Positions 34,216 through 42,115 of a stretch of DNA of 52,656 nucleotides are shown in pieces. Location of the stretch: NCBI GenBank assembly GCA_023475235.1, contig JAMCWG010000135.1, forward strand, positions 1-52,656, given 5' to 3'. Every line of letters starts with the position of its first letter. The first letter of the stretch is position 1. Source of the DNA: Chloroflexota bacterium (GTDB taxonomy: Bacteria; Chloroflexota; UBA6077; FW602-bin22; JAMCWG01). The position numbers and the translations under genes were made by a program. Below the pieces are notes generated by a model. That model worked only from the letters and a program-made list of their open reading frames with translations. It ran no database searches and was not told the origin of the DNA.

Positions 34216-36882
34216 CTCCTCGTAGTCGACGACGGCCCGGGCGAGATCGTCGGGCATCTGGATCTTGAGCAGCTCCGCGTAGAGCTCGTCACTATCGATG
34301 AGCTCGAGGCGGAACTGCTGCTTCAAGGACTGGAGCTGGACCCGGCCCAGCTCGGTCCGGTAGGCTGGCTCGGGGGGCTTTGGATTGGGCAACGGGTTGG
34401 CCTGGATCCAGGTCCGAAGGTCGGCCACCATAGCCGCGCGCTCGTCGTCGGGGACCTGGAGCTGGCGGAGGCCGGTATTGTATTCGGCGAGTGTGATGAG
34501 GCGGTTCTCGCCGGCCATACGCAGCGTGTGGAGCCGGATCTTGCCGGTATCGGTCTGGTAGGCCGGCACGGGCGGCTTGGGCGCCGGCGGGGCAGGGACC
34601 GACTGAATAAGCTCCTCGTAGTCCACGATGGCGTGTGCCATGTCCTGGGGCATCTGGAGGGCCACCAGGCCGGCAAACAGTGCGTTGGTATCGATCTGCT
34701 TGCGGGAGTACTCCTCGCGGAGCAGGTGGACCTTGGCCTGGCCCGTATCGGTCTCATAGGGTAGCAGAACCTTCCTGGGCACGGGCCGGGGCTTTGTGGC
34801 CAGGCGGGCCCGGAGGTTGTCCATCTCGGACTGGAGCACGCTATCGGGCATCTCGATGGCCTGTAGGCCGGCAATGGCCTGGGCGTCGTTGATCTGCTCG
34901 GCGTAGTGCAAGCGCTCGATGGTGTCGAGCTTGAGCCGACCCTCGTAGGTCTCGTAGTATGGCGTAACCTTGATTGGGCGCGGCTTGGGCTTGGTCTGGA
35001 GGCGGCGCTGCTCGAGGATCATTGTGGCCTCCACCAGGGCGGCCGGCATCTGGATCTGCTGAAGCCGCTGCCGTAGCGCAGCATCATTGATGAGGCCGTT
35101 GTAGTAGGCAAGCTCTGCCTCCTGCTCGATCTTCTTACCCTCGGGCAACAGATAGAGTGGAGTGCCAGGCCTGGCCGCTGGCTTGTAGGGGGTCGGGGCA
35201 GCACGGACCTCCTCCAGGTGGACGATAGCCTCGACACGCTGGGATTGGATGCCCAGTGACTGGAGATAGCTACGGAGGGACCCGCTGTCGATCTGGCCCT
35301 TCTGGAACTGCTCACGCCACAGGGCGATGAGCTCTTGGGCGTAATCCACCTGGGCAGCGAGCTGAGCATCCAGGACAAACCGGTCTATGAAATTCGTTCC
35401 CCAGCCCATCGCGGCCAGGCGGTCCTGGAGCTGGCCCTCGCCGATGTAGCCCTGCTTGTAGGCGTTCAGCAGATTGGGCGCTGTGGTGCCCTTGAGGTCC
35501 TCTGTAGCCATACCTGAGTAAACACTGTGGAGGAGGGCTATCGTCGCTTCGTTATAGCCGGCGTTCCGGAGCATACGATCAAACTCATGGAAGTCATACT
35601 TGCCGGACTGAGCGATGCGGTTCATCAGCATTGGGCTCTCAGGCCGGTCGGCCAGCTCCCACAGCGGATCAAGCCACTCTTCGGCGTATCCGTGGTAGCG
35701 CATACCCTGCTTGAATTGCTCCCTGGTGATGGCGTACTCCCCTACCATCTCGGATAGATCGCGCTCGGACGGCAGCCGGGTGCGGTGCTGTAGATTCCAG
35801 GAATACTCCAGCGGGCGAGCAAGTGCCACAGAGAGGATGGTACCCAGCCAGACGTGGGAGATCTCCTTGTAGTCGATCATATCGCCGAGCATGGCCGCGA
35901 CATTGCCGAAGCCCAGCTCGTGGAGGGGATGTAATAGATTACCACCTACTGTCATAGCGCCGAGTCCCACGACAGAGGTAAGGGCTAGGGGAAGGAGGCG
36001 ATTTATTACGGTGTTGCTGTCCTCGGGCCGGATGGGGGAGAAGCCACTGAACGCGCCGGTGATACCATTAACGAAGGCTTCGGCAATGGGGCGTAGGATG
36101 GCGTTGGCGGCATTCTGGACGGCGCCGATGCCGGAGGATATCCAGCCGGGGAGCTCGTTCCGGAGGGTCTGGAGGCCGTTGCGGAGGGCGTCCCATATGC
36201 CCTGTCCGAGGTTGCCCAGGGCGCCGGTGATCTGGGCGGTGAAGTCCTTGAGCCAGTCGGTCCACGGGTCAGTGAACTCCTGACGGGTAGTTTGCTCGTG
36301 GCGCTCCAGGATAACGGGTATGTCGACGTCGGTCCAGTTCTTGAGGGCTGTGAGTGTAGCATCGATGGCAGCGATCGGCGCGCCGAGAGGGGTGATCGCG
36401 GCCAGGAGGGTGATCTTGTGGTCCTCAATCAGGCCGCTGAGGGTGTCCCACAGCCATTGCACCTTCTCCCAGACAAGGCCACTGATCATATCCCTGGCCG
36501 AAACGACGTTATCGATCACCGTCTGTGCCCAGGTGCGGACGCTGTCGTAGACGCCGCCGATCCAGGTTCCCAGGGAGCCCCGGAGACCGCCGATCAGGCC
36601 GGCGAGGCCGTCATAGGCGCGGTTGATGCCGCCGGTAATGGCGTTCCAGAGATTATTCTGAACGCTATCCACGAACGAGTGGATGCTTTGCTCCCAGGGC
36701 AGGATGACATCTCGTAGCCAACTGACCACGTGGTTGAACCATTCCCCAATCCAGTTCCAGAGGCGCTCAAACCAGTCCTGGACGCCAGATAAGGGGAACG
36801 GCCAATTGGTGTTCCACCAATGGCCCTCACGGCCCATCAGGTCGCGGTAGATATCCTCCCGACCCGGGTCCTGGGGATCCAT
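34168..36882 (-). CDS. Large repeat-containing structural protein (tape-measure- or pilot-like)
   Basis: A 904-residue product. The N-terminus is rich in Trp (WFERLWNWIGEWFNHVVSWL, about residues 38-57), followed by amphipathic helices to about 300. A hydrophobic stretch (PLALTSVVGLGAMTVGGNLL) is near 315-335. Residues 380-560 contain helical pairs such as YGYAEEW-type and LRNAGYNEATIALLHSVY. From about 590 to the end run about five units of roughly 70 residues with the pattern PxYxTxxGxxxLxxL...I...L..I.MP, for example YETDTGQAKVHLL and YRTELGRVQLQSL. No enzymatic motif. It is the last gene of the capsid operon. A membrane-active DNA-delivery or internal scaffold role is possible but inferred. 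Confidence 0.6.
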   Translation of the reverse strand: MDPQDPGREDIYRDLMGREGHWWNTNWPFPLSGVQDWFERLWNWIGEWFNHVVSWLRDVILPWEQSIHSFVDSVQNNLWNAITGGINRAYDGLAGLIGGLRGSLGTWIGGVYDSVRTWAQTVIDNVVSARDMISGLVWEKVQWLWDTLSGLIEDHKITLLAAITPLGAPIAAIDATLTALKNWTDVDIPVILERHEQTTRQEFTDPWTDWLKDFTAQITGALGNLGQGIWDALRNGLQTLRNELPGWISSGIGAVQNAANAILRPIAEAFVNGITGAFSGFSPIRPEDSNTVINRLLPLALTSVVGLGAMTVGGNLLHPLHELGFGNVAAMLGDMIDYKEISHVWLGTILSVALARPLEYSWNLQHRTRLPSERDLSEMVGEYAITREQFKQGMRYHGYAEEWLDPLWELADRPESPMLMNRIAQSGKYDFHEFDRMLRNAGYNEATIALLHSVYSGMATEDLKGTTAPNLLNAYKQGYIGEGQLQDRLAAMGWGTNFIDRFVLDAQLAAQVDYAQELIALWREQFQKGQIDSGSLRSYLQSLGIQSQRVEAIVHLEEVRAAPTPYKPAARPGTPLYLLPEGKKIEQEAELAYYNGLINDAALRQRLQQIQMPAALVEATMILEQRRLQTKPKPRPIKVTPYYETYEGRLKLDTIERLHYAEQINDAQAIAGLQAIEMPDSVLQSEMDNLRARLATKPRPVPRKVLLPYETDTGQAKVHLLREEYSRKQIDTNALFAGLVALQMPQDMAHAIVDYEELIQSVPAPPAPKPPVPAYQTDTGKIRLHTLRMAGENRLITLAEYNTGLRQLQVPDDERAAMVADLRTWIQANPLPNPKPPEPAYRTELGRVQLQSLKQQFRLELIDSDELYAELLKIQMPDDLARAVVDYEELIASARSVRSQGLSA

Positions 36883-37116
36883 CTAGATCTCCAGCATCCG
36901 CGGTGCATGCTGGCTGGCGGCTGCCATATCCTCCTGGATAATACGACGCAGGTTTTCGTCGGTGAGCTTATCCCTCTCCACGAAGACTGTCCGTGGCGGG
37001 TTAAGCCCCTTCTGATAGGTGACAGCGACCATGACCACCGGATGGTTAGGGGCCGGATAAGCGACGTACTGGTACTCGTTTACGATGGTGACCTGGTCAG
37101 GTGTTCGTTGCGCCAA
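36883..37116 (-). CDS. Unrecognised 77-residue protein of the structural operon
   Basis: Begins MAQRTPDQVTIVNEYQYVAY. The first 50 residues look like beta strands (VVMVAVTYQKG, RTVFVERDKL) and the end is helical (DENLRRIIQEDMAAA). No family recognised. Its stop (TAG) directly precedes the ATG of the 904-residue gene, and its start overlaps the upstream small gene by 20 bases, which suggests coupled synthesis of all three. Confidence 0.55.
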   Translation of the reverse strand: MAQRTPDQVTIVNEYQYVAYPAPNHPVVMVAVTYQKGLNPPRTVFVERDKLTDENLRRIIQEDMAAASQHAPRMLEI

Positions 37117-37306
37117 TGAGGTCCTCCTTCATCTGGCTGACCATGCGGCGCAGCAGCTTGCAGGCGTCGCACTGGCAGCCGTCCTGGGCGGCCGAGAGCA
37201 TAGCGACAGTCAGGATCTGCGGGGCCTGGGGGCCGGGGGGCGGCGGGGCCCCCAGGCTAGGAAAAGGAGTGGCGGCGGAAGGCGGTCGGTTCTTCGGCGT
37301 AGTCAA
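37097..37306 (-). CDS. Small Pro-rich protein with CxCxxC motif
   Basis: 69 residues from a TTG with a strong GGAGGT site six bases upstream. The first 30 residues are Pro/Ala-rich (LGAPPPPGPQAPQ) and the last 35 are helical with the cluster DGCQCDACKLLRRM, which could bind metal or form disulfides. Function unknown. It lies between the YvrJ-like peptide and the 77-residue protein. Confidence 0.5.
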   Translation of the reverse strand: MTTPKNRPPSAATPFPSLGAPPPPGPQAPQILTVAMLSAAQDGCQCDACKLLRRMVSQMKEDLIGATNT

Positions 37307-37335
37307 TCAGTCACCTCCTCACAGATGAAGTGCTG

Positions 37336-37506
37336 TTATTGTACACCAGATTTTGGGCCGGCGCACTTCTGGATAGTGATGTTGATCGCATCGATGGCGT
37401 CGGTCATCTTGTTGATGACGCCCTCCATCCTCCATAGGAGATAGACCGCGACGAAGATAGGGAAACCAACATTGCTGATGAGCTTGGTGATGGTGTCGAC
37501 GTCCAC
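37336..37506 (-). CDS. YvrJ-family membrane peptide (holin-like candidate)
   Basis: The GTG at 37506, preceded by GGAGGTTACATAC, gives 56 residues: one transmembrane helix (SNVGFPIFVAVYLLWRME) then an amphipathic helix (VINKMTDAIDAINITIQ). The pattern NVGFPIxVxxYLLxRxE is the YvrJ signature. Such peptides are often next to phage lysins. It is directly downstream of the amidase gene, 20 bases away, so a joint lysis role is likely. A longer in-frame opening reaching 37932 overlaps the amidase and was rejected. Confidence 0.7.
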   Translation of the reverse strand: MDVDTITKLISNVGFPIFVAVYLLWRMEGVINKMTDAIDAINITIQKCAGPKSGVQ

Positions 37507-37526
37507 GTATGTAACCTCCGTGTGTA

Positions 37527-38054
37527 TTATGTAGAGATAACCAGCCCCATGAATGCCTCCCAGGGGAAGAGCGGCCCGGGATCCGACTTGCCGTAGCTGC
37601 GCCCCTGGGAGGTCTCCTCGTGGCCGATGATCCCCGATTGCCAATCGTGCTTGGTGTGCCGAGGCGGAATGGAGAACTGGTTGCAGAGCCAGCGGACCGC
37701 CTCGGCGGTCCGGGCGATCTGGATATCCGTGAATGGATTCTCGATGGTGGGCTGGGTGAGCTCGATTCCTATACTCCTTTGATTTAGGAATCCGGCGTGC
37801 CAGGCGGCGCGATCCCAGGGGACGCAGTACCACCAGTCGCCGTTGGCAGCCACCACCAGGTGGGCGGACGCCTGGGCCCAGGCGTTCTGGAACCACCCGA
37901 TCGTGGCGGCGAGCTCGTCCTCGGGCGTCCACGGCGAGCCATCGGCCTGCGTGGTCCGGCCGCTCCGGGTGGAGTGGATGACGATGAGGCGAAGCCTACC
38001 GGTCCGGGGGTTCGAGTTGAGGACTTCATCTTCGATGTGGTAATCGTCGGGCAT
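37527..38054 (-). CDS. N-acetylmuramoyl-L-alanine amidase (Amidase_2, endolysin)
   Basis: A zinc amidase that would cut the bond between N-acetylmuramic acid and L-alanine of peptidoglycan. Key motifs: LIVIHSTRSG (first zinc His), AWHAGFLNQRSIGIEL (conserved core), and GHEETSQGRSYGKSDPGPLF (zinc His, the Lys/Asp pair, and DPGP). ATG 38054 is chosen because GGAGG lies seven bases before it; a second ATG five codons earlier has none. 175 residues, no signal peptide, as expected for a holin-released lysin. It implies a peptidoglycan-containing host. Confidence 0.9.
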   Translation of the reverse strand: MPDDYHIEDEVLNSNPRTGRLRLIVIHSTRSGRTTQADGSPWTPEDELAATIGWFQNAWAQASAHLVVAANGDWWYCVPWDRAAWHAGFLNQRSIGIELTQPTIENPFTDIQIARTAEAVRWLCNQFSIPPRHTKHDWQSGIIGHEETSQGRSYGKSDPGPLFPWEAFMGLVIST

Positions 38055-38078
38055 AGCAGGGTCCTCCATCAGGAATGT

Positions 38079-39170
38079 CTATCGGGGCTCGTTTGCCGTA
38101 AAAATTAGATCGTCGATGTAATTGGTGTCTACTGATCCCCCAGCGCCCTGTACTGAGGTTATTTCTAGTGTTACCCATGATGCTCCTACATCCCCTGGGG
38201 CATGCATACCGATGCCGGCCATATCGTATGTATTGCCATTCAGTAGTACTCGGACGTACTGCTGTGTAGTCATATCTACTATGAGTTTTATCGTGTGGAA
38301 TAGTGGTATTTGGCTGTATAGGATGATATTGCTGGCTAGTGTAGTATATGTTCCGTCGCTATTTCGATATTTGAGAGTTTGGGCGTTGAAATCGTATTGG
38401 ATTTCGCCGATTATGTTGATAGTTCCGTTGCGGTAAGAGATTAAAAATGTTAGCGGATACAGATGGAAGTAGGTTGTGAAACTGCACTCGATTCCCCATT
38501 TGCCTAGCGGTGGAGGTTGTAGCTGAGCAGATACACGGGCGTAATTACCGACTGTTGCGCCCACAGTTAGTTTGGCTGCATATGCTCCAGATCGCGATGC
38601 GAGGTTTGATTGTGTTACAGACGATCCGGCTCCGCTGGTAGCTGTAACTACACGTTGCAGGCCATACTCAAACGATTCATCCCAATATACCTGTCCTAGG
38701 CGGTTGTATTTTGATATTGATCCTAGCCGTACAGCTAGTTCTGCTCCTCCCATATAGTTAGGGTTGCCAAAAACATCTTCGGGGTCAGTGAGGACGGCGA
38801 GCATCCGGCCTTGGCTATCTACGGCCAGCGTCTTGAGAGCGCCGGCGTAGTCGCCCTGGAGCACCCCAAGGATGTTGCCGTTGGCGTCTACGGCCAGAGT
38901 GACGGAGGTGCCGGCGTGGTTTCCCTTCATAACCGAGGTGAGGTAGCCGTTGGTGTCCACCGACATATAGTTGCCGGATTGCCCGCGAGGCACCATTATG
39001 AGCTGGCCGCTCGCGTCGACACGGATGGTATGTAGGGTAGCGCCGTCGCTGCCCTGGACCAGGGCCACCAGGTTGCCGTTGGCGTCCAGGGCCACAGGGA
39101 TGAGGGTGCTGGTAGGCGATAGCCCCCGGATGACGGTACTGGATGTGTAGTCTGGCCGGCCAGCAGTCAT
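38079..39170 (-). CDS. Spike- or fibre-like protein with foreign-looking C-terminal half
   Basis: 363 residues. The first 125 contain about five repeats of the form VDxNGxLxxVxxG (ALDANGNLVALVQG, RVDASGQLIMVPRG, AVDANGNILGVLQG, AVDSQGRMLAVL), typical of beta-rich stalks. Residues 150-363 form a separate all-beta domain, possibly lectin-like (SFTTYFHLYPLTFLISY, VRVLLNGNTYDMAG). The DNA encoding it is much richer in A+T: 38281-38340 has 23 G+C of 60, against 41 of 60 at 38821-38880. Receptor binding is a reasonable guess. Confidence 0.6.
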   Translation of the reverse strand: MTAGRPDYTSSTVIRGLSPTSTLIPVALDANGNLVALVQGSDGATLHTIRVDASGQLIMVPRGQSGNYMSVDTNGYLTSVMKGNHAGTSVTLAVDANGNILGVLQGDYAGALKTLAVDSQGRMLAVLTDPEDVFGNPNYMGGAELAVRLGSISKYNRLGQVYWDESFEYGLQRVVTATSGAGSSVTQSNLASRSGAYAAKLTVGATVGNYARVSAQLQPPPLGKWGIECSFTTYFHLYPLTFLISYRNGTINIIGEIQYDFNAQTLKYRNSDGTYTTLASNIILYSQIPLFHTIKLIVDMTTQQYVRVLLNGNTYDMAGIGMHAPGDVGASWVTLEITSVQGAGGSVDTNYIDDLIFTANEPR

Positions 39171-39171
39171 A

Positions 39172-39588
39172 TTATGACCCCTCCGGGACCAGGCCGAATG
39201 CCTTGGTGAGGACCTCGATCATTCTGGCGCTGCGGCCCTCTCTCCAGAAGACCTCGATGGGGACCACGCCGATCCGCACGGTGATCGTGTGGGCGTAGGT
39301 GTCATCCTGGTTCCAGGCCTGAATGAGGACGCTGAAAGGATCCTCGTTGAGCTCGAAGTAGTCATCCCACTCAACCTGAGTATCATCGAGGGCGAAGTCC
39401 TGGTCAGGATTGGTGGGCCAGAGCTGGTGGCCGGAGCGCAGGATCCGGGCGTGGGCCAGTCCGACGCAGCCGGCGGGGAAAGTCAGGCCGACGCGGTGGA
39501 TCACGCCGGGGGCGAGCTTGAGATCAACCTCCTGGGCGTCGGCCTCCGTGGTGTTGGCGGGGATGGTGAGTGGCAGGGAATAGAACAC
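39172..39588 (-). CDS. Small beta-rich structural protein
   Basis: 138 residues beginning MFYSLPLTIPANTTEADAQE, then KLAPGVIHRVGLTFPAGCVG, GHQLWPTNPDQDF and IQAWNQDDTYAHTITVRIG. The sequence looks like a single compact beta-sandwich. I did not place it in a named family, although the pattern feels like a conserved viral structural protein. It starts just after the spike-like gene stop on the same strand and precedes it in transcription. A minor capsid, vertex or base role is possible. Confidence 0.55.
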   Translation of the reverse strand: MFYSLPLTIPANTTEADAQEVDLKLAPGVIHRVGLTFPAGCVGLAHARILRSGHQLWPTNPDQDFALDDTQVEWDDYFELNEDPFSVLIQAWNQDDTYAHTITVRIGVVPIEVFWREGRSARMIEVLTKAFGLVPEGS

Positions 39589-39591
39589 GGT

Positions 39592-40542
39592 CTAATCGCC
39601 TCTCAGCACGCCACCGAAGTCTGTGATATGGGAGAGCCGGTTGGCCGCCCCAGCGATGAAGCCGATATAGACGGTACCGGGACACATCACTGGATTTTTC
39701 ACGCCGGAGTCAGTGAATGTTGGACTGTTGGTAGATGCAGTGATGCATAGGCGATTGCAGTTCAGGGTGCCGTTTCCGGCCACATCGTCAGTTTGGGTAG
39801 CGACTAGGTACTGCGCACCGGCAGGCTGTGATGCCCCCCCACCAGCCAGGTGTATCCAGCCGGTGTGCGTCACAGTGAGGCAGGCCCGCCCGCTGTCGGT
39901 GCCCGTCCCTACTCCCTGGTACATCCGCACCTCGGACAATACGCAGGTGCCGGCATCTACCCAGAAGCCGATCTGCCAGGTGGTTGCACCTGTCAATGTG
40001 CCACTGGTTAGGTCAATGCCGATCTGCTTCTGGCCGATGCTGCCGCCGGTAGCGATCTGGCCCGTAGCTACCTCAACGCCATTGCGATAGATGACATAGT
40101 TCAGCGTGGTCGCACCGCCGGCATAGCTGTCGATAGTGACCTGTAGCAGAATGCCCAGCCGAATAACCGCGAGGTGCGCATCCGCTGGCGTGGCAATACC
40201 GAAAGCGGCCTTGCTGTACTGACTTGCACCACTGGCGGGCTTGGCAGTAGCAATGATGGTGGTGGTTGCTGCCTCCAGGTCACCTGTGTCTGCCAGGCTG
40301 GGCTTGTACTGGGTTATTGAAGTGTAGGTGGGTAGCCTACCTACCAGCGTGGCTATCTGGTTGATCAGCCCCTTCACATAGGCCGTGATGGACTGGATGG
40401 TCCCGACGCTGGTAACTGCTGCATCCTCCTTGTTGCCGATGACATCCCGCATCAGGGTATTGGCCGTGGCATCGGCGCTGGGGATGCTCTGATCGAGCAC
40501 GATCGTGGTTAGGGTGTCGACTCCCTCGCCGAGTTTAGGCAT
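39592..40542 (-). CDS. Beta-rich structural protein (virion surface candidate)
   Basis: 316 residues. The N-terminal 65 contain a helical segment TLMRDVIGNKEDAAVTSVGT followed by IQSITAYVKGLINQI, a pattern seen in many phage fibre- or spike-associated proteins. Residues 95-316 are Gly/Thr/Ala-rich beta sequence (LQVTIDSYAGGATTLNYVIY, CVLSEVRMYQGVGTG) with scattered cysteines. No enzymatic motif. It overlaps the upstream 123-residue gene by eight bases. Confidence 0.55.
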   Translation of the reverse strand: MPKLGEGVDTLTTIVLDQSIPSADATANTLMRDVIGNKEDAAVTSVGTIQSITAYVKGLINQIATLVGRLPTYTSITQYKPSLADTGDLEAATTTIIATAKPASGASQYSKAAFGIATPADAHLAVIRLGILLQVTIDSYAGGATTLNYVIYRNGVEVATGQIATGGSIGQKQIGIDLTSGTLTGATTWQIGFWVDAGTCVLSEVRMYQGVGTGTDSGRACLTVTHTGWIHLAGGGASQPAGAQYLVATQTDDVAGNGTLNCNRLCITASTNSPTFTDSGVKNPVMCPGTVYIGFIAGAANRLSHITDFGGVLRGD

Positions 40543-40906
40543 TTGACACCTCCGAGATCGTGACGTAGTAGCCCAGGAGCGTCAGTTGGAGGATGGTGCC
40601 GGCCTGGGCCTGGTCCCACTCCAGGGCCAGCCTCTCGCGGGGATGGAGGTAGATCGTGTCCGGATCCCAGTACAGCTCGTTGGCTGTCGGGGAGATCTCC
40701 TCGTTGAGGTACAGCTTGTCGCCGTGGCCCTCGATGTAGGTCCTGAGGCGCGTGTTGCCTCCGGAGGTGGCCAGGGTCCCCTCGACGGAGTGGCGCTGGA
40801 TGCACCAGACCTGGTCCTCGGGGACAGGATCTGACTTGAGGGTGGCCAGGCCGGCATCGGCGAAGGTCTGCCGGTAACGCTTGCGCAGGGCATTTTTTAT
40901 CGCCAT
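40535..40906 (-). CDS. Unrecognised beta-rich 123-residue protein next to the capsid gene
   Basis: Begins MAIKNALRKRYRQTFADAGL, then a beta-rich body (TLATSGGNTRLRTYIEG, TIYLHPRERLALEWDQAQAG, ILQLTLLGYYVTISEV). The length suits a single-jelly-roll or penton-type protein, but that is only a suggestion from strand density. It is immediately downstream of the capsid-like gene in the direction of transcription, and overlaps the next gene. Confidence 0.5.
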   Translation of the reverse strand: MAIKNALRKRYRQTFADAGLATLKSDPVPEDQVWCIQRHSVEGTLATSGGNTRLRTYIEGHGDKLYLNEEISPTANELYWDPDTIYLHPRERLALEWDQAQAGTILQLTLLGYYVTISEVSNA

Positions 40907-40933
40907 ACGCAGCTCCTTTCACGATATTTGGCC

Positions 40934-42079
40934 TCAGCGCACGAGGCGGCTGAGGATGATGGCGTTCTGGGCGTTGCTCGATGTGCCCGTAACGGTGGTG
41001 CCAGACTGGCAGGTTATGTCGACCTTGACCACTTTGTCCTTCTCGGGATCCAGCAGGTCGGAGTCGTCGTCCTTGCGGCTGGCGAACAAGGGTAGGTTGT
41101 GCATGAAGCCATGGCCCCGTACCAGGAACTCCAAGGGATTATCGGCTTCACGCTGCCTCATCTCCTGGGCGCTGTCCTGGACATCGGCGGTCTTCATCGT
41201 GTAGCCGTAGGCGATGTCGGCAGCGCCCTCGGCGCCAACTGCGCCCAGGCCGCTGGTAACATAGCCGACGCCGGTCTCGAAGCCGTAGGCGGCGGTCCGG
41301 TCGATCATGCCGGTGACGATGGGCTCGGCGCCCATCTCGCCGATGCTCAGGTGGCCGAGTTGCTCAAGGGACCCCTTGTAGACGCGGGTCTGGCCGGTCC
41401 GCAGGGTGAACTCGATATCGCTCATCAGGCGGTGCATGGAGCTGTTGTTCAGCGCGTCGGCGGTGTCCACAGCCGGCCGGCCGCGGAGCAGGATGCGACG
41501 AATCGGGAGGGACGTGGGGAGATCGTTGTATTCGGGTTCAGCGGCAGCCGGTACCCAGGTCTTCCACTCCTCCTCGCGATAGTACCCGGCGGGGGCGGCG
41601 GCGGCCTCACGCAGCCAGTAGGCGATCACGTCGATGTTGATGTCGGTCTGGAACTGGGTGCTGGTGGCATCGTTGGTCACCTTGAGCTGCACCTGGTTGA
41701 AGCGGGCCAGGTCGAGGGCGTGCAGCTCGTCGTAAAACCGCCGGCCGAAGTGGAGGGGGATCCACTGTCGGTGCGGGGTGTTCGAGTAGTGCCGCCAGAG
41801 GCCGGGTGGTACTACACGATCGTCGTGGTAGGCGCAGGCCAGGGCCTGCCGGCCGTCGAAGCTCTTGATGACCGTGGATCCGTCGCCGACGACCTCGATC
41901 TTGGAGATGTAGTCGATGAGGCGCCACTTAACGGCAGTCAGGAAGGGCTGGCCGTTTTGTGTGGAGCGGACATACAGTGCCAGGGAGCCGAGCAGCCCAC
42001 TCTTAGGGAGATCCAGCTCGTAGGTTTCGTTGAAGTCCGTGCCGACGCCAGATCGGAGGACCTCACGCTGCCAGAACAT
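40934..42079 (-). CDS. Candidate double-jelly-roll major capsid protein
   Basis: 381 residues, no signal peptide or membrane segment. Two halves each read as eight-strand beta barrels. The first: NETYELDLPKSGLLGSLALY, then KWRLIDYISKIEVVGDGSTV, KSFDGRQALACAYHDD and FNQVQLKVTNDATSTQFQTD. The second: LPTSLPIRRILLRGRPAVDT, then HRLMSDIEFTLRTGQTRVYK, and closing VVKVDITCQSGTTVTGTSSN. The pattern 'LPxxGxLxxLxLxV', then 'W.LI..I.kIeV..nGSTVI' resembles coat proteins of tailless viruses of the PRD1/PM2/FLiP type. Length fits. It heads a strongly promoted structural operon and lacks the protease, portal and terminase expected beside an HK97-type coat protein. Fold call is by eye. Confidence 0.55.
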   Translation of the reverse strand: MFWQREVLRSGVGTDFNETYELDLPKSGLLGSLALYVRSTQNGQPFLTAVKWRLIDYISKIEVVGDGSTVIKSFDGRQALACAYHDDRVVPPGLWRHYSNTPHRQWIPLHFGRRFYDELHALDLARFNQVQLKVTNDATSTQFQTDINIDVIAYWLREAAAAPAGYYREEEWKTWVPAAAEPEYNDLPTSLPIRRILLRGRPAVDTADALNNSSMHRLMSDIEFTLRTGQTRVYKGSLEQLGHLSIGEMGAEPIVTGMIDRTAAYGFETGVGYVTSGLGAVGAEGAADIAYGYTMKTADVQDSAQEMRQREADNPLEFLVRGHGFMHNLPLFASRKDDDSDLLDPEKDKVVKVDITCQSGTTVTGTSSNAQNAIILSRLVR

Positions 42080-42115
42080 AAATCACCTCCGTCCTATTCT
42101 CAGCTCGCCCGCGGC

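Noticed and set aside
37336-37932. A 198-codon frame containing the YvrJ-like peptide
   Set aside because: The first 140 codons are the out-of-frame shadow of the amidase. A strong ribosome site places the real start at 37506.
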